64,000 nucleotides of DNA from Hirudinaria manillensis (Eukaryota > Annelida > Clitellata > Hirudinida > Hirudinidae): the NCBI GenBank assembly GCA_034509925.1, contig CM067526.1:7090501-7154500 (forward strand). Reading direction: 5' to 3'. The translations under genes were made by a program, and so were the position numbers. Below the pieces are notes generated by a model. The model had not been told where the DNA came from, ran no database searches, and saw nothing but the letters and a program-made list of their open reading frames with translations. Below are positions 40,156 through 54,010 of this stretch, one piece after another (position 1 is the stretch's first letter; every line of letters starts with the position of its first letter).

Positions 40156-40386
40156 AATATGAAAAGAAACGAACGAACATTTATCAAATTTACTTGCAAA
40201 ATATATATTTATATAAAAAGTTTCCTAAAAATGCCTTCATATTTGATTTATTTTTAACATCGGATTCTTTAATTGGAAATTATGTTCATCTTTTGAGATA
40301 AAAACTTCTCCTGTGAATATAATCTATAATCTTCTATAATCGTCTCAGACAAGAGAGGAATAATTACTTTAAAAATAAATCATGAA

Positions 40387-40493
40387 GGGGAACTATAGAA
40401 TGAAATTGAGTGTAGTCTTAATCTTACTTGATATAATAACTATTCAATCATTTGTAATTAAATGCAATTACATTATTATAATAAGTATTTAAG
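40387..40493. repeat. Duplicated ~107-nt segment D', second copy
   Basis: Copy of 39759-39866 with a handful of substitutions, so older than the A/B duplication. Confidence 0.85.
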
Positions 40494-40845
40494 TGTTTAT
40501 CGTAATCGTGGAGAACATAATTCTGAAATATTTATCCCCGTCACGTATTTGGTGCTGATATGAGCTAAGTAAAATAAGGTGTGATAAGCAATTTTTATTG
40601 CTCGATTCAACATGGGCCCCTAATCTCGCCCAAAGAAATAAAAGCAGACACAATAAAGAGGTCGATTATAAAAACTGTTATAACGTCGAATTAGGTCGGA
40701 GTTTCTTGCCTTCCGGGCGATAATAAAGGTCAGAGAGCGCAAAAAAGTGAAATCGTTAAACGTTGCTTCGAGAAACATTCGCCCGAATTACGTTCAACTC
40801 TATGTTGAACGCTTCGAATAAAACGTCGGCCATTTCTACCGGAAA

Positions 40846-40890
40846 CAAGATGGCGACATAATAAACATCGTTTGTAATCAAGATGGTGGC
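40846..40890 (+). promoter_or_regulatory. Paired YY1-like sites
   Basis: CAAGATGGCGAC (40846-40857) and CAAGATGGTGGC (40879-40890), 33 nt apart, match the core of the YY1 consensus AAGATGGCGGC. They lie in a locally GC-richer stretch. A promoter or enhancer is possible, but no adjacent exon was found. Confidence 0.3.
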
Positions 40891-41967
40891 CCTAATAAAA
40901 ACGCCTTATTACGACTGGCAGCTGGCTAAAGACGTTTCGCGCCCAAATAGGCAGACGACAGCGACTTGACCCGAGCTGACCTCTGGCGAGATATTTTCTT
41001 ATTTTTGATCGTTTAATGCTTTTGTTTTTCATGTTTTGGCCGCCTGTGGTTTGCTGATTGCCGTTATAAATGGGAATAATAAGAATAATAATAATGTAGT
41101 AATAATATATTATTATTTATTACAATATATTATTGTCGTTGTTGTTGCTGTTGTTATTGTTGCTCGAAGAAAGAAAATTATATTCTAAACGAGATGTTGA
41201 AATCTGACGAGTGTTTTTGAAATTCACTTTTAATCACCAGCTTCACTTTCACTTCAAACTAAATTCTTCTTTCCATCATTTTAGAGTTGTTCAACAGTGA
41301 ATCATTATGCAAATTAACTTGTTCAATTGTCGGCATTTTATTTCTAATTGCCATAGCAACATGTCGATGCTACTTTTCCTAAATGGAGACTTTCCAATGT
41401 TTAACGCGCTCAATTGCTTTTCATTTAAATCCACTGATTGGGTTGGTCCGATTCGAATCACGTGGTCTTAATCACGTGATGACGATTTATAGTTACCTTG
41501 AAGGTTTTTCGTATCTTTGGGGATTTCCAAAGAGAGGAAAAGAAACGTAAATTTTTCCGGGCGAATTGCCACGTGATAAAAACAAATAAGGAATGCTTTT
41601 CCTTAAATTTTCCAAGTTATCGCCCACAAAGCATGTGATGTTGTGTTCCTCAGATCTTCTGCAGGCACATGTGCAGAATCTCACGCGAGAAAACTTTGTG
41701 AATCCTTCATCTACCGTTTTTGCATCATATTTTTGCGTCTATGAGCAATTGTTTGTTAAACTGCGTTAACAATTGATTATTATTATTATTATTAAATTAT
41801 ATAAAAATAATATGGCTAATCTTAACAGGGCAAAGAGGTCGTCATAAAAGTCTTCTTGGCTCTTGTTAGGATTGAAAATGGAATTTATAAATTGATGCCA
41901 ACTTGTTTACGACATCATGAGGGCGACGACAAGGAAGACAACAACAGCAGTAACAACAACAACAATC

Positions 41968-41998
<31 letters not shown>

Positions 41999-43247
41999 TA
42001 ATATTAACAATGTTTACATTGAGATGCAGAACAACTGACGAAGATGACGTTGTTTTCATTCTTTGGTTGATGCCGAAAATATTCAAACAATGTTTCACGT
42101 TTTTACGTTAGTGCTCTAAGATTGTCATGTTAAAGAATGCATCTATGAGAAATAATAATACTAAAAAAAATAAATAATTATAATAAAAAGAATAAGTAAT
42201 TATAATAAAAAAGTATTAATAATTATAATAAAAAGAATAAATGCAAATTACGATAAGAAAATAAACGAAGCATATCAATCGTCCTAAAGCTTTGTTTAAC
42301 TCCTTAAATGCATATTATCGACCACGATTTATTTCAACGCCAGCTAGTTTTTCTTTGCTCATTAAACAAAAATTAATAAAACTTCAAACATTATAAATAT
42401 TTTAATATTTCAAATAATTTCAGTTAAGAAATAATTTTCAAAATGAAATCAATTTGTACTTTTTAGAAGCAATAATTTTTGGAAATGAAAAGATTTTGAT
42501 TGAACGACTCGGGCACGAATTGACAAGGAATTGTTTAAAATCTTTGCATACATTGCATCGCATCAACAATTCAATCATTCATTAATCACTTTTATCCTTC
42601 TTTCTTTCATTCACCTTCAGTCCTTCAATTCATTCAATTCTTCAAGCCATCTCGAGTCCTTTAACAGGATTTTGTAATTCATTCACCTCCTCAATCACCT
42701 CGACGCATTCATCTACCTCCCCATGAATCGTAGAAGAGGTGCATTCATGCACCTTTGTGCATTCGTTCACTTTAAAAAGTGCATTTCGTGGTTCACATTT
42801 ATCGCCAGTCATAGGACTTCATTGATGGTTACCATAACATTTAAGTTGGAATTACTTATTATTACTATTGTTATTATTAATATTATTATAAGTAATTATT
42901 TCCATTTCGGTTGATGTCTATAATAAATTTATTATCGCCGTTTTTTTTAAATCAAGAATCGAACAACATAAGTATGGCTTAAAAGCGTAACTTTATGCTT
43001 ATTTTCTATTTCCTTTTTGGATTTCGTGTGAATAAATTATTATAAATAAGCAACGACCGCATGACTCATTATAATTATTTATTATAATTATTTTATTATA
43101 ATTACTTATTTTAATTACTTCGTAATTTCATAATTAATGATGAAATGTAATAAATGTCTTTAAATTCTTAATCATCCTTAATTTATCATCCAATGACGTG
43201 AAAAGAAGCAATTTAAACATCGCAACCTTCTCCCCAAATGTGGAACA

Positions 43248-43450
43248 CGATGACGGTGATGATGACGGTGATGATGATTATGATGACGAAGATGGAGATG
43301 ATGGTGATGATAACAAGACAATGATGGTGATAAAAAGGACAACGATAAATAAGCATGATGATGATGATGATGATGACGACAGTGATGACGATAATGATAA
43401 TGATTATTACGACGACGATGATGATTGTGATTACGATGACGACGACGACG
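43248..43450. repeat. GAT/GAC trinucleotide tract
   Basis: Interrupted GAT and GAC runs. The Asp-rich plus and His-rich minus frames are artefacts. Confidence 0.85.
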
Positions 43451-43653
43451 TTGGCACTGATGGCTGGAAATGATGTGCTCGCGTGTAATGCTTGGTGAGC
43501 AGTTAACTTGCAATGTCGATGACGAATGACCTCAAAACATCGGTTATTATTTCCAACCCCAAGCCCTGACCTTTTGACCCGCGACAGACCAAATATTTAT
43601 TGCCGGGCTTTCCCTTCCATTCACCCTTTAACGACTCGTCTGCTCCAATTCCA

Positions 43654-43695
43654 GTTACCATGGTAACCCGATAACACAACGGTTACCATGGTAAT
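43654..43695. promoter_or_regulatory. Twin RFX X-box motifs
   Basis: GTTACCATGGTAAC at 43654-43667 is a perfect palindrome of the RFX X-box form (GTTNCCATGGNAAC). GTTACCATGGTAAT at 43682-43695 repeats it after a 14-nt spacer. By family knowledge RFX factors bind such sites, often near ciliary genes. No gene start is evident next to them. Confidence 0.45.
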
Positions 43696-44077
43696 CGTCC
43701 TTTTCTCGGTGCAAGTAAATAATGCCCCATTTGTTATAATATTATCACTAATTTAAATTACGATTAATAAATATTGCTGCTAAATTTAATTTCTTTACGG
43801 TAACATTTCAAATGTTTTTACGATTTATTCATTTATTTATTTATATAAATCAATTTAACATAGATCAAGTTAATATTTTAATTTAGGTAAATAATTTAAT
43901 TTCTGAATAAAACGTAGAAGCAACGAAATGATAACAAAGTAATTTCAAATATCAGCAGTGATTCCATCTTCATGTTAAACATTCTGCATGAAAGATTTAT
44001 GTCTTCTGGATTTACGAGTCAAGCGATTTATTGAAAACATTTATATCAGAGATATTATTGTTATTAATTCTTTTCAA

Positions 44078-44081
<4 letters not shown>

Positions 44082-44126
<45 letters not shown>
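44082..44126. repeat. (ATT)n microsatellite
   Basis: About 15 ATT units. Confidence 0.92.
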
Positions 44127-44129
<3 letters not shown>

Positions 44130-44959
44130 ATTGTTATTAATTTATAAATACTCCATTGCCATCATAAATTCATTAATTATAGTTGTTCTTGTTAATAAAA
44201 TTAAATATTTTTAATTAAATTCATTTTAAAACTCAAAATAATTTTGAAGTTTTTGTTAAATAATTCAGAATTTCAAAGAAATAAAATAAATAATAATAAT
44301 ATTAAAACATTAAAAATGTTTTATTTATTTATTTATTTCTGAAACCCAAATGAAACATTATAATTTTAACGATTTATTATTAATAAATAAATTCTTAAAA
44401 CAATTCAAAATTCTTTTGTAATTACAGAAATATTTACAAAATCGAATTATTTAATATTTTTAATCGTAAAGCAATGTCATCTTTTTTTTAATCTTAAAAT
44501 GCATTCATTTTTTACAAATTAATTCATTCTCCATGTAATACAAAGTGATACATGGTATGTTGGAGATGATACCATCTTTTTGTTCACGATGATGATGATG
44601 AAGATGATAATAAATGCTGTATTGCATAAAGTTCCAAACTCATACGTCGTTCACCCCGAAAGATTGCAACAACAATGGAAATAAATTAAAAATAATAAAT
44701 TATGACAAATATGTTTCATAATAATATGAAATAATATGAATTGTTGGAATTAATAAACTCGAGCACGTCATAAAGTCATGTATTTAATAGAAGTGCTTCC
44801 TGCTCTTATTGCTATTCACGTAAACAAAATTCCTTTTTCAATATTTTCTTCCATATTCCACTCCTTCCACCTCAAAGTGAAGATTTCCAATACAATGGAA
44901 GTGCTTCGAAATGGGAATATGGAAAAGTTGGCGTGCAAACCACCGTGCGTCTCCAACAT

Positions 44960-45055
44960 TCATCCATCCATCCACCCACCCATCCATCCGTCCATCCATC
45001 CATCCATCCATCCATCCATCCATCCATCCATCTATCCGTCCATCCCTCCATCCCA
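44960..45055. repeat. CATC/CGTC tetranucleotide array
   Basis: About 24 units, mostly CATC with CGTC and CACC variants. Confidence 0.88.
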
Positions 45056-45539
45056 ATCACCTTCTTAAATATTCATGTACAGGCAACAATAGAATCGGTG
45101 CTTATAAATTGGATTTACGTTATTTCAAAAACATGCTCATGACAAACACTAAGATTTCACGGCATTCACGGTTATGATAACCATCTTCTCCTTCTTCAAA
45201 AAAAAATCTATAAATACCATCCCCATCGTCATTGTCATCATCACCATCACAACCATCATCGTCTTCGTCGTCATCATTATCATCACCACAACCATCATCA
45301 TCATCATCATCACCACCACAACCATCATCGTCATCGTCGTCGTCATCGCATCGAAGACAAGGATGATTGGGCTGAGGGCGTTGCAATGTTGGCGTAATAG
45401 GAGGAGGTGAGATTGCATTCATTTGTGTCGATGTCCGCTCAGGGGATGGGTCTTTGAAATTGTTCCTGCAACGACAATTTTTACAACGACGTTTGTATCT
45501 TGCGCCTGATTACTTCGCACAACAGCTTTGTGTGGAACG

Positions 45540-45605
45540 GACAAACGGACGGACGGACGGACGAACGGACGAGCGGATGGATGGATGGATGGACGGAATC
45601 GATGG
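45540..45605. repeat. GGAC/GGAT tetranucleotide array
   Basis: GGAC units on the left grade into GGAT units on the right, then revert. Confidence 0.85.
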
Positions 45606-47003
45606 ACGAATGGATGAATTACATAGTTTTGATTTCCGAAAAATAAATACAAAAATCATCTTTATAATTTCATTCCATCGGTGCATAATTTCTTTCCTGT
45701 TAGAACTTCAATGTCATCCAGGGGTCACCCTGATGATTTTAATTATGATTCTAAAATTAATTATAATTTGATTCTGCCATTAGAATAACCTGCATAACTT
45801 TATAAAATATTATTTACTTTGTAATGGTTAATAATGGAAATATTTCTATTTAATTTTAAATCCTAATATTAAAAGGAGTTTAAATTTCTTAAAATTCAAA
45901 AGAAAGGAAAAAAATAAATGAATTGTTAAAATATTTAAGTTGCAATTATTTGTCTGTCAGAAATTTTTATAATTTACGTATTTTCTGCCTAAATTTCTTT
46001 GAATTTCTCACATTTTCCGATTTATTCCTACAATTTAAATTTAAAACATTTTAAAAAATAATTTTAATTTCTCCGATTTAATAATTTAAAGCGTTTAATT
46101 TATTATTGAAGAGTCTCGTACAAAAACCATTTCCAGACATAAATTTAACAAAGCATTTATTACAGAAAAGGCTTTTTTAAATTTAAAAAAATGCGTTTGC
46201 AATCGTCAGTTTCAGGTTTTATAAAATAAAAGTCATTTATCATTCTCAATAAAAAGGAGGGGAATGGTCATCATAATCTTAATACGTCGTCGGCACATCA
46301 GCATTATACAAAGATCCTCAGCATTCTGTGGTTGTGGAGACAATGATGACGATGATGACGATGATGATGATGATGACGACGACGATGACGATACCGAGGA
46401 AGAGAATATTGTTGAAATGGTGACAAAGATCGTAAATCGAAAAAGTTTACATAGCTGTAAATTTGCGAGGCATTGACCCCGTGGACAAGGTTCAGAAATT
46501 GAAAAGCAGAGGTAAAAATATAAATATTTTATTGCCATTTCTCAAATTACATTAAAATAAACATTTTATTGCAATATACATATATAAATAAACATTTTAT
46601 TTAATACATCAAGTAAAACTCTTCACCACACAGACATGTTTATCACAGACATGTTCAACTGTGTCAATCCCGAGCACTCGCGCAACTTCCGCTGTTGTTG
46701 CTGATGTTGTTGTTGTTGTTTCTGTTGATGAGGATGATGAGAAGGATGATGACGGTGATGATGACGATAGAGAAGATTGTGTTAGATTCGTAAATGATAA
46801 TTTGTTTCACTGATCTAATTTAAAGTAAATAGTAACATAAACATACATAATATATTACAAAGTAACGTGTATAAATTATTAAATAAATAAATAACTAGAA
46901 AATATAAATTCCATATAATAAGATATAATATTTAACACGATATTATATAATTACCTTATATGTAACTCAAATTTATACAAAATAATTTAACACCGTTTAT
47001 TAA

Positions 47004-47049
47004 TAGCAATAGCAACAACAACAACAACAACGACGACGACGACGACAAC
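47004..47049. repeat. (CAA)n-(CGA)n compound microsatellite
   Basis: Six CAA units pass into five CGA units and back to CAA; the two differ by CG versus CA. Confidence 0.85.
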
Positions 47050-50000
47050 AACACGGAAGCTGAATAATAACTTATGGAAAGCATTCGTGACCCCCTTGAA
47101 AGTCATTCCAATCCAGGTGAGGTTCACTCACCTGGTGATCGTCTAAAGGAGATTGAAATGCATTTTAATTAACAAACCTATTTCCTCTCGAAGATGATAA
47201 ATATGATGTTCGTCATAATTATAATCATAATTAATATTGTAAAATAATATTTATCATCGTCCTTCATATACGGACCATAATAACAATATCATTATAATTA
47301 CTAATAATATTACATAATATACTGAGATATGATTTATATGATCATAACATTACTATAATAACGTAAAATGGATGGATGGATAATTACAACGTAATGTAAT
47401 TTAATCATAATGTAATGCGTAATTATAATTATAAAAATATAATAACATCGTTATTTATTTTATTATTAACAAGAATAAAATAATTACAGCTCACGTGAAT
47501 AATTGTATTAAATTTGGACGGAAATCATTGGGAAATATCCGAGAAGCCATGCATAGTCGGAGTTCAAAGGGTTCGTGAAATTTTAATCCAAAGAATTATA
47601 TTTAATTATTTTCCAAGAATTTTAATAATGAAATTAATTTGATTTCTTTAAAAATATTTCCAAGCAATTTATTTGGCGCTTGATCTTTTATCCGTGATTA
47701 AAATTTAAAACCAAATCCGACTTAAAACCCAAATTATAGGAAACGATTTGGAAATTAATTTGCATTAGGAGACATTTTGAAAGATTTAAAAATTATTATT
47801 ATTACTATTATTGTTATCATTATTATTATCACGTCGTTCATAATTATTTTATTTTATTTCTGTTGTAATATTATTAATTATTTATATTGTAATAGAATAT
47901 CCATCATTCTCAGAATTGGACAATGTTCAATATTTGGTTGTACACGATTTAAACTGATTTATTTAATAATAAGGTAAAATATCATTAAATTGGAAAATGA
48001 ATTGTAATTGGCCAAACGAGTGCATCTCATTTAGTTTCACGTCGCCATACTCTGCTTCCTTCATGTCCTACTCATCCATTCCAACTTTTCATATCATCAT
48101 CATCGTCTTCATCGTCATCATCACCACCACAAACATAATCGTCCATCCATCCATCCATCCATCAACTAGTCAAATATATATATTACTATTCAATATATTA
48201 ATTTTTACGATGAAACAAACGAACAAATGAGATTATATATTATTTCTTTCACAAATTTGGTCGAAACAAAATATTCGTTATCTATATTCTTGATGAATTA
48301 AAAATAGTTATTTGTCTCATAGTTTTATTATAAATATAAATAATTATAAATTATTAATTTACATATTGCACATTAATTTATTACATGACAATGATTAATG
48401 TCTTATTTCTGCCGATTTTAACATTTTATTTCGTAAATTTCTTAAAAAATGGAGAAACATTCCCGTAATTGTTTCCGTGATTGATCTGCTACTGGCTTGA
48501 TTATGTAGCATTTTTTTAAATATTCTTAAAAACGAAAATTGTATTTCTTCTATAATTTAATTTATAAATTTAATTTATGTTTATTCAATATATTGATTTG
48601 GATTTAATAACAAACATCATATTTTCAGCGCAATTATTAAGTGCCTAAGTCTTCGATAACTTTTTTTAAAATAGATTTTTAATGTTTATCGAATATAATT
48701 CTAGGAAATTAAAATCTAATTTTAAGATTTTAAAATAAAATAATTCGCAGGCTTTTCATTAAAAACGTTCCAAATGTTTGCGTTTCAATTCCTTCGTTCA
48801 ACTTCCTCCCCGAGTCGCAACCGGTTTCCATGGAGACGGAAATTTGACACAAAATGTTTTTCATCCGAGCATGAAAGGGATCCAAATTACTGAGAAGAAG
48901 ATCCTGTTGTTGCTGTTGTTGTGGCGATGATGATGATGATGATGATGTTATTATTATTATTATCATCATCATCATCATCATTATTATTATTATTGTTATT
49001 ATTATTTTAAATGCATAACCGACAGAGTATCACTACCACTACTGTGATATCACAATCACTTCTGCAGAGAATCACTATCATAATCGCACCATCACGATTC
49101 GATTGTCACGTGTCTGGCGTTGATTCTTTAATTAGAACAAGAAATTGAAAGCAAAGAATTAAGTCCTTCCAAGATTTTTCGTTAAAAACAAAAACATTTT
49201 CAAGAAAATCTGAGAAAATTTTCCAATTTTTTTTTTTATTTCTGGTTTAAATTGAAGATTTTTGTTTCTTTTTGATTCACTGGTAACTGAATGATACTGC
49301 ACTGGTGTGATTGCCGAACTAGTATCACCGTCAGAGTATCATTATCATCACCGAGTACCATTATCATCGTCGTCATCAGTAATTATTATGATCACTCATA
49401 ATATCATTCGCAAACTTATTATGACGTTAAAGTGCCACTTTTATGAGCAATAAAATAATTGGAAGCAGTTCAAAGAAAGGAAATATATTTATATTTTTTA
49501 TATTATTTATATTATTTATATTTTAATTCAACAATTTATTTATTTTCCAGGAAAACGTTTAAAATATTCAGAAACACAATACAAATTAATGTAAAACATT
49601 CAGTGAAGCACTTCTTGGAAAAAACAAATTTCTTCCATTTTGTCGAGTTCGTGTTTTGTGTGAGCACAAATTTTTATGTTTAAAAGCTAAAAACGTTGTC
49701 GTTGTCGCTGCTGTCGCTGACGTCGTCGACGCCTGTGTCGCCGTGGTCGCTGGTCGTCGCTCCTATCATTCGTGCGCCAGTTTCATTTTATTGTTTTTGT
49801 TCGAAATCTCAACTGCGAGAAATTGATGACTTCCGAGACTTTTAATGCGCGCTGTGGCTTCAGACAAAACAGCCATTTATAATAAATACAATCATCATCA
49901 TAATCATCATAATCATTGCCATCGCCGTCGTCGTCGTCGTCAACATGAATTTAGCAAATGACTAAAGGAATTCATTTGTAAAAGTTAATAAATTAAAAAA

Positions 50001-50626
50001 AAATAGAACGATTTGAGAGGTAATGATTGCTGAGGGCGCATCTTTGTAAAGTCAACGTAAATTATTACATTCTTATTGTTGCTATTGCATCGAGTTGATT
50101 ACAATGATGGTATTTGGGGCGACGATGACTATGATGATGGTGGTGGTTGTGATGATGGTTATAACGATGAAGATGAAGATAATGATGATCATGGTGACGA
50201 TGATGATGATAATGATAAAGGTAATGATGATGATGATGATGATGATGATGAATATGATAATTATGAAGGAGGGCCAAGGTGACGATCATATTGACGAAGA
50301 TAAATTGAGGAGCATGCCGGGTTTAAGCACAAATATGATTAATTTCGAGCCACTGCGTCATTAAATCGAAAGCATACGAAAATAAATTCGGTGCGTAAAA
50401 TAATAAATTCATAAATTAATAAAAATAATAATTCCATAAATGGATAAAAATAATAAATTCATAAAAATAATAAATTCATAAATTGATATAAACAATAAGC
50501 CCATAAACATTCATTCATTTCATCATCACATCATCGCATTTCCAAACGCCTCCAAAGTGCCATTTTATGACAAATCCTTATCAAAAGAATGAGATAAAAA
50601 AAATTCATAACGGCAACAGCAGCAGC

Positions 50627-50663
<37 letters not shown>

Positions 50664-50670
50664 TACCCAC

Positions 50671-50848
50671 CTGAGGAAGAATATTGTATGACGATCAGGA
50701 AGACGAGACCGAGAGCGAAATTGTGGATTTGGAGAGATTTCGATAGCTTCCTCATGGAACTGACAAAGGAGGAATTAAGGGGAGCACTGAGTACGTGGGT
50801 CTCATTGGAGTTCATTTTCCAGTCATTGTTGGTGGTGGAGACCTCCAT
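50671..50848 (-). CDS. Possible first exon of a type II membrane protein
   Basis: On the minus strand ATG at 50848 has a favourable context (CCATGGATGG) and an in-frame stop upstream. It opens 59 codons ending at a CAG|GTGGGT donor (intron from 50670). The peptide has a hydrophilic N-terminus, a basic MRKLSKSLQ segment and one hydrophobic stretch IHNFALGLVFLIVIQYSS, the pattern of a signal-anchor as in Golgi glycosyl- or sulfotransferases. Immediately inside the intron is an (ATT)n tract. No further exon was identified, and a plus-strand frame (50688-51041) overlaps it, so this may be chance. Confidence 0.28.
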
Positions 50849-51478
50849 CCATGGAAATGCAAGTCATCAGGATTCTTGGAAATTCAGCAAAGCAGTACAC
50901 GTGCCGCTTTTGCATCGCCCTGTCGCCACTTTGAACGATCAAATGATTATTTTGAATTTACGATTCTCATTTGCAATTACAAGCCAAAATTTAGACTTAC
51001 AATGTAAACTCGTAAATTGTACTTTCAACTCATTACATTGAACTTTTCTTCTTCATTACTTTTCCTTTCTTCTTGTAAATCTTGCAAGTAGGTCGACCTG
51101 AAAGCAGTTGAACAACGATCAAGTTCTGCGGATTCACAAATATCTTATTTCTCTTTCATGAATAACTTCGGTGCCAAAATAAATAATTATTTTACTAATA
51201 TTCACTAATATTTTTAAAATTACGTATAATTTAATAATATAATTACTTCACGGCTATAATTTATTATTTGTAATAAAATTACCATTAACGCTTCCATCCA
51301 TTTGGTAATAATTATCATCAAATCAATGTCTCTCAATTGAAAGAAAGCATTAAGACGTGTGTGCAATCACTTTCAACAATTTGAAGGATTCCAAAATCTA
51401 CGCCGTCGGTCATACTTTATTTTTGCAGCGTACCATTATCTCCGATTGGCACTTCTTTCGCACTCCATAGCACCCACT

Positions 51479-51530
51479 AGCAATCCTTGGCAATCCTTGG
51501 CAATCCCTGGCAATCCCTGGCAGTCCGTAG
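51479..51530. repeat. CAATCCCTGG minisatellite
   Basis: About five copies of a 10-nt unit, CAATCCTTGG changing to CAATCCCTGG. Confidence 0.8.
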
Positions 51531-53936
51531 CCTCGAGTAATGTCGAAGATGGAAAAAGTATCGCCGAAGTCTTTAAGCTACCACCTCTTATTCCAGGGCA
51601 AGACGAGACAGGTCATAAATTTGCACTTTGGTGAAAGCTTTCCCTTATTTATGATTCCACGCGTCAGCTTTGAGTTGTTCATTGTTGTTGTCATGGTAAT
51701 TATCACCGTCTTATAAACTATAACAAGGTTCTAACTTCTCATAATTATAATCATAATTTAATCAAAAATTATAACATAATCATCGCCGTTACTTTCTTTA
51801 ACTGTGACTTATTTCTCATTTTATTTTAGATATTAATTTTAAAGATCTTTTTCTACTCCGTTTTCTTCAATTCATCAATTGAAGAATTCCATTGGCTGTT
51901 TGGAATTTGGTGTTGTTGTTGTTACTGAAATCCATATTCCAGAAATGGATGGAAGGATGGGTATATGAATATATAGGTGGAGAGACGGACGGATGGGTGG
52001 ATGGATGGACTACCGGACGGATGGGTAAATGTCATTGATATAATGGAAGAAGCTGATAGGAGCATAACAGATTAAGGATGGATGGATGGATGGAGAAATG
52101 GATAGGTGGGTCATCGGCGGACAGATGGATGAGAAGATGGATGGAGAAGGGAATGATTGAAGAGATGGACGTGTCTCCATGCAGCAGACAATCGTCCCTA
52201 AGTGATGCAATCCATCAATCAAAGCTAATGAACATAAAATTGCATCCACCAAACTGACCATCATTATGTTTTAAATAAGATTTCAAAGCCCATAACCTTT
52301 CACCTGTGACCCGGGAAAGTTTAAACACCGGGCTGCAAGTGCGTCATCGCTTGCGGAATAAGAAAGTAATCAATTAATTAATTAATAACTAGTTAATTAA
52401 ATTGTGTAACTTTATTTAATTTAAATTTGCAAAATCATTCTTTTTAAAGTCAAAACAGGAAAAAAAGAATTTGGCTCGACCAGAAACCATTAATCATGTG
52501 ATATTTTTTAAAATTATATTATTAAATTAAATTTAATAATAAAAATATAAATATAATTTTTATAATTATGCATTAAATTCAGTGAAATAATAAAAATAAA
52601 TCCTCATAATTTCATGCTCTCCCCCGAATTATTTTCTTTTCAGAATTTCCTCGGAACGACCGGAAATAAGTCGCCTCCTTGAAAAGATTTAAAAAGGAAT
52701 TCGATTCAAAAGTGGAGAATAAATGTTCTCCTTTCATTCGCCATTTTGTTCTAAGCCTAGGAAGCCCTTTGTGCTTCGCTCTCCGAGATCTTCTCCCGAT
52801 GACCTTCACTTGGACTCCATGACCTCGACCCTGACCTTGAGAGGACGGAATCGGAAAAACCCTCCTCAGCTGGTCATCTGTAGGAGTCTTTCTCGAATGG
52901 CAGTCACAAATCATAGAGTCACGCGCGTCTTTACAGACCTCAACGAAGAGCGTAACAACAGATCACACACACACAAATGAACACACACACGGGAACCTGC
53001 AAGCGCACCGACAGAAAATCACGTGCACACGGACGCAAACGCTTGGCGTCCATCATCATGATCGATGCCCATCCACCACTCCTTGGAAGCAAAAAACTAA
53101 ATACGCCAATGAATCTCTGGAGCTTGCACCACGTGACTGATGACATCATGAAGATAGCAACGTGCTCGAGAAGGAACTCTTCATTCACTTGGCACGGATT
53201 TGTTACAACTTTCAATGAGTATTTCGTGATTACACAACGTGATGATGATGATGACGATGATGATGACGACGATGAAGATGACGTTTATGATGACGTTGAT
53301 GCTGGGGTCGACGATGTGATAAGTGGACGCTTGAATTTAAGTTTGAATTGAAGTTATTAATAAATGAATTGAGGAAAGTCACATTATACAATTATGTTAT
53401 ATAATTATTTTACAATTTTTTTTTACAATTTTCTTTCTCATGGTCTGCAGCCACTGGCTACAATTGGGTTTGTCTAAAGGTCCAACCAGACGTCATGAAG
53501 TCGTAAAAGTTGATTGATGTCACAAGGAGAATGGAAAGTCAAAACTTTTACCCAAAAAAAAAAAATCTTCTTTCGTTTTGAAGAAACTCCAACCGCATTT
53601 CGAGCATAGAACAAATGTTTATTAAGAAGTACTTCTATTAACAATCATTAATAGCGAATGATTTCATGTCTCAATAATAACGATTTTCTTTATATTCACA
53701 TAAGTATAAATCTCCGTAAAGAATATCGCATCCCTGGGATTGCAATGGAGAGCAGACGTGGGTGGATCGGGAACTTGGAAAATGAAAACATTTATGACGT
53801 CGGCGCTAAATCCAGAATCAATTGAGTTAATGCAATTGGCTGTCAATCCATAACAAGCTCCAGATATGTTTCTTTTCCAAATCGTCCGCACAAAGACCTT
53901 TATTGAATTACAAGTCCATTCCATCGAAACGTCTTA

Positions 53937-54010
53937 TTTTGTTTTATTATTTATTTTATTTATTTATTTTGTTTTATTATTTATTTTATTTATTTATTTT
54001 GTTTTATTAT
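53937..54010. repeat. 30-nt tandem repeat
   Basis: About two and a half copies of a unit containing TTTTGTTTTATTATTTATTT. Confidence 0.85.

Larger units (their letters stand above)
38102..44081. other. Long noncoding region with short duplications and regulatory-like motifs
   Basis: Holds an (ATTT)n array (40032-40155), the D/D' duplication (39759-39866, 40387-40493), two YY1-like CAAGATGG sites (40846-40890), an X-box-like site (41347-41360), E-box palindromes (41459-41479), GAT/GAC tracts (43248-43450) and a twin X-box (43654-43695). No coding exon is supported. Confidence 0.5.
44127..50670. other. Long noncoding region rich in microsatellites
   Basis: CATC/CGTC array about 44960-45055, ATC/GTC tracts 45225-45350, GGAC/GGAT array 45540-45605, GAT/GAC tracts 46344-46392 and 50095-50250, CAA/CGA run 47004-47049, ATC/ATT run 48926-49005, GTC-rich stretch 49690-49775, X-box at 48824-48837. 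No coding exon is supported. Confidence 0.5.

Noticed and set aside
43178-43513. His-rich minus frame and Asp-rich plus frame
   Set aside because: By-products of the GAT/GAC tract.
53664-53924. 86-codon minus-strand frame with protein-like composition
   Set aside because: No splice partner, no recognised family, and the frame is not favoured over the other strand strongly enough.
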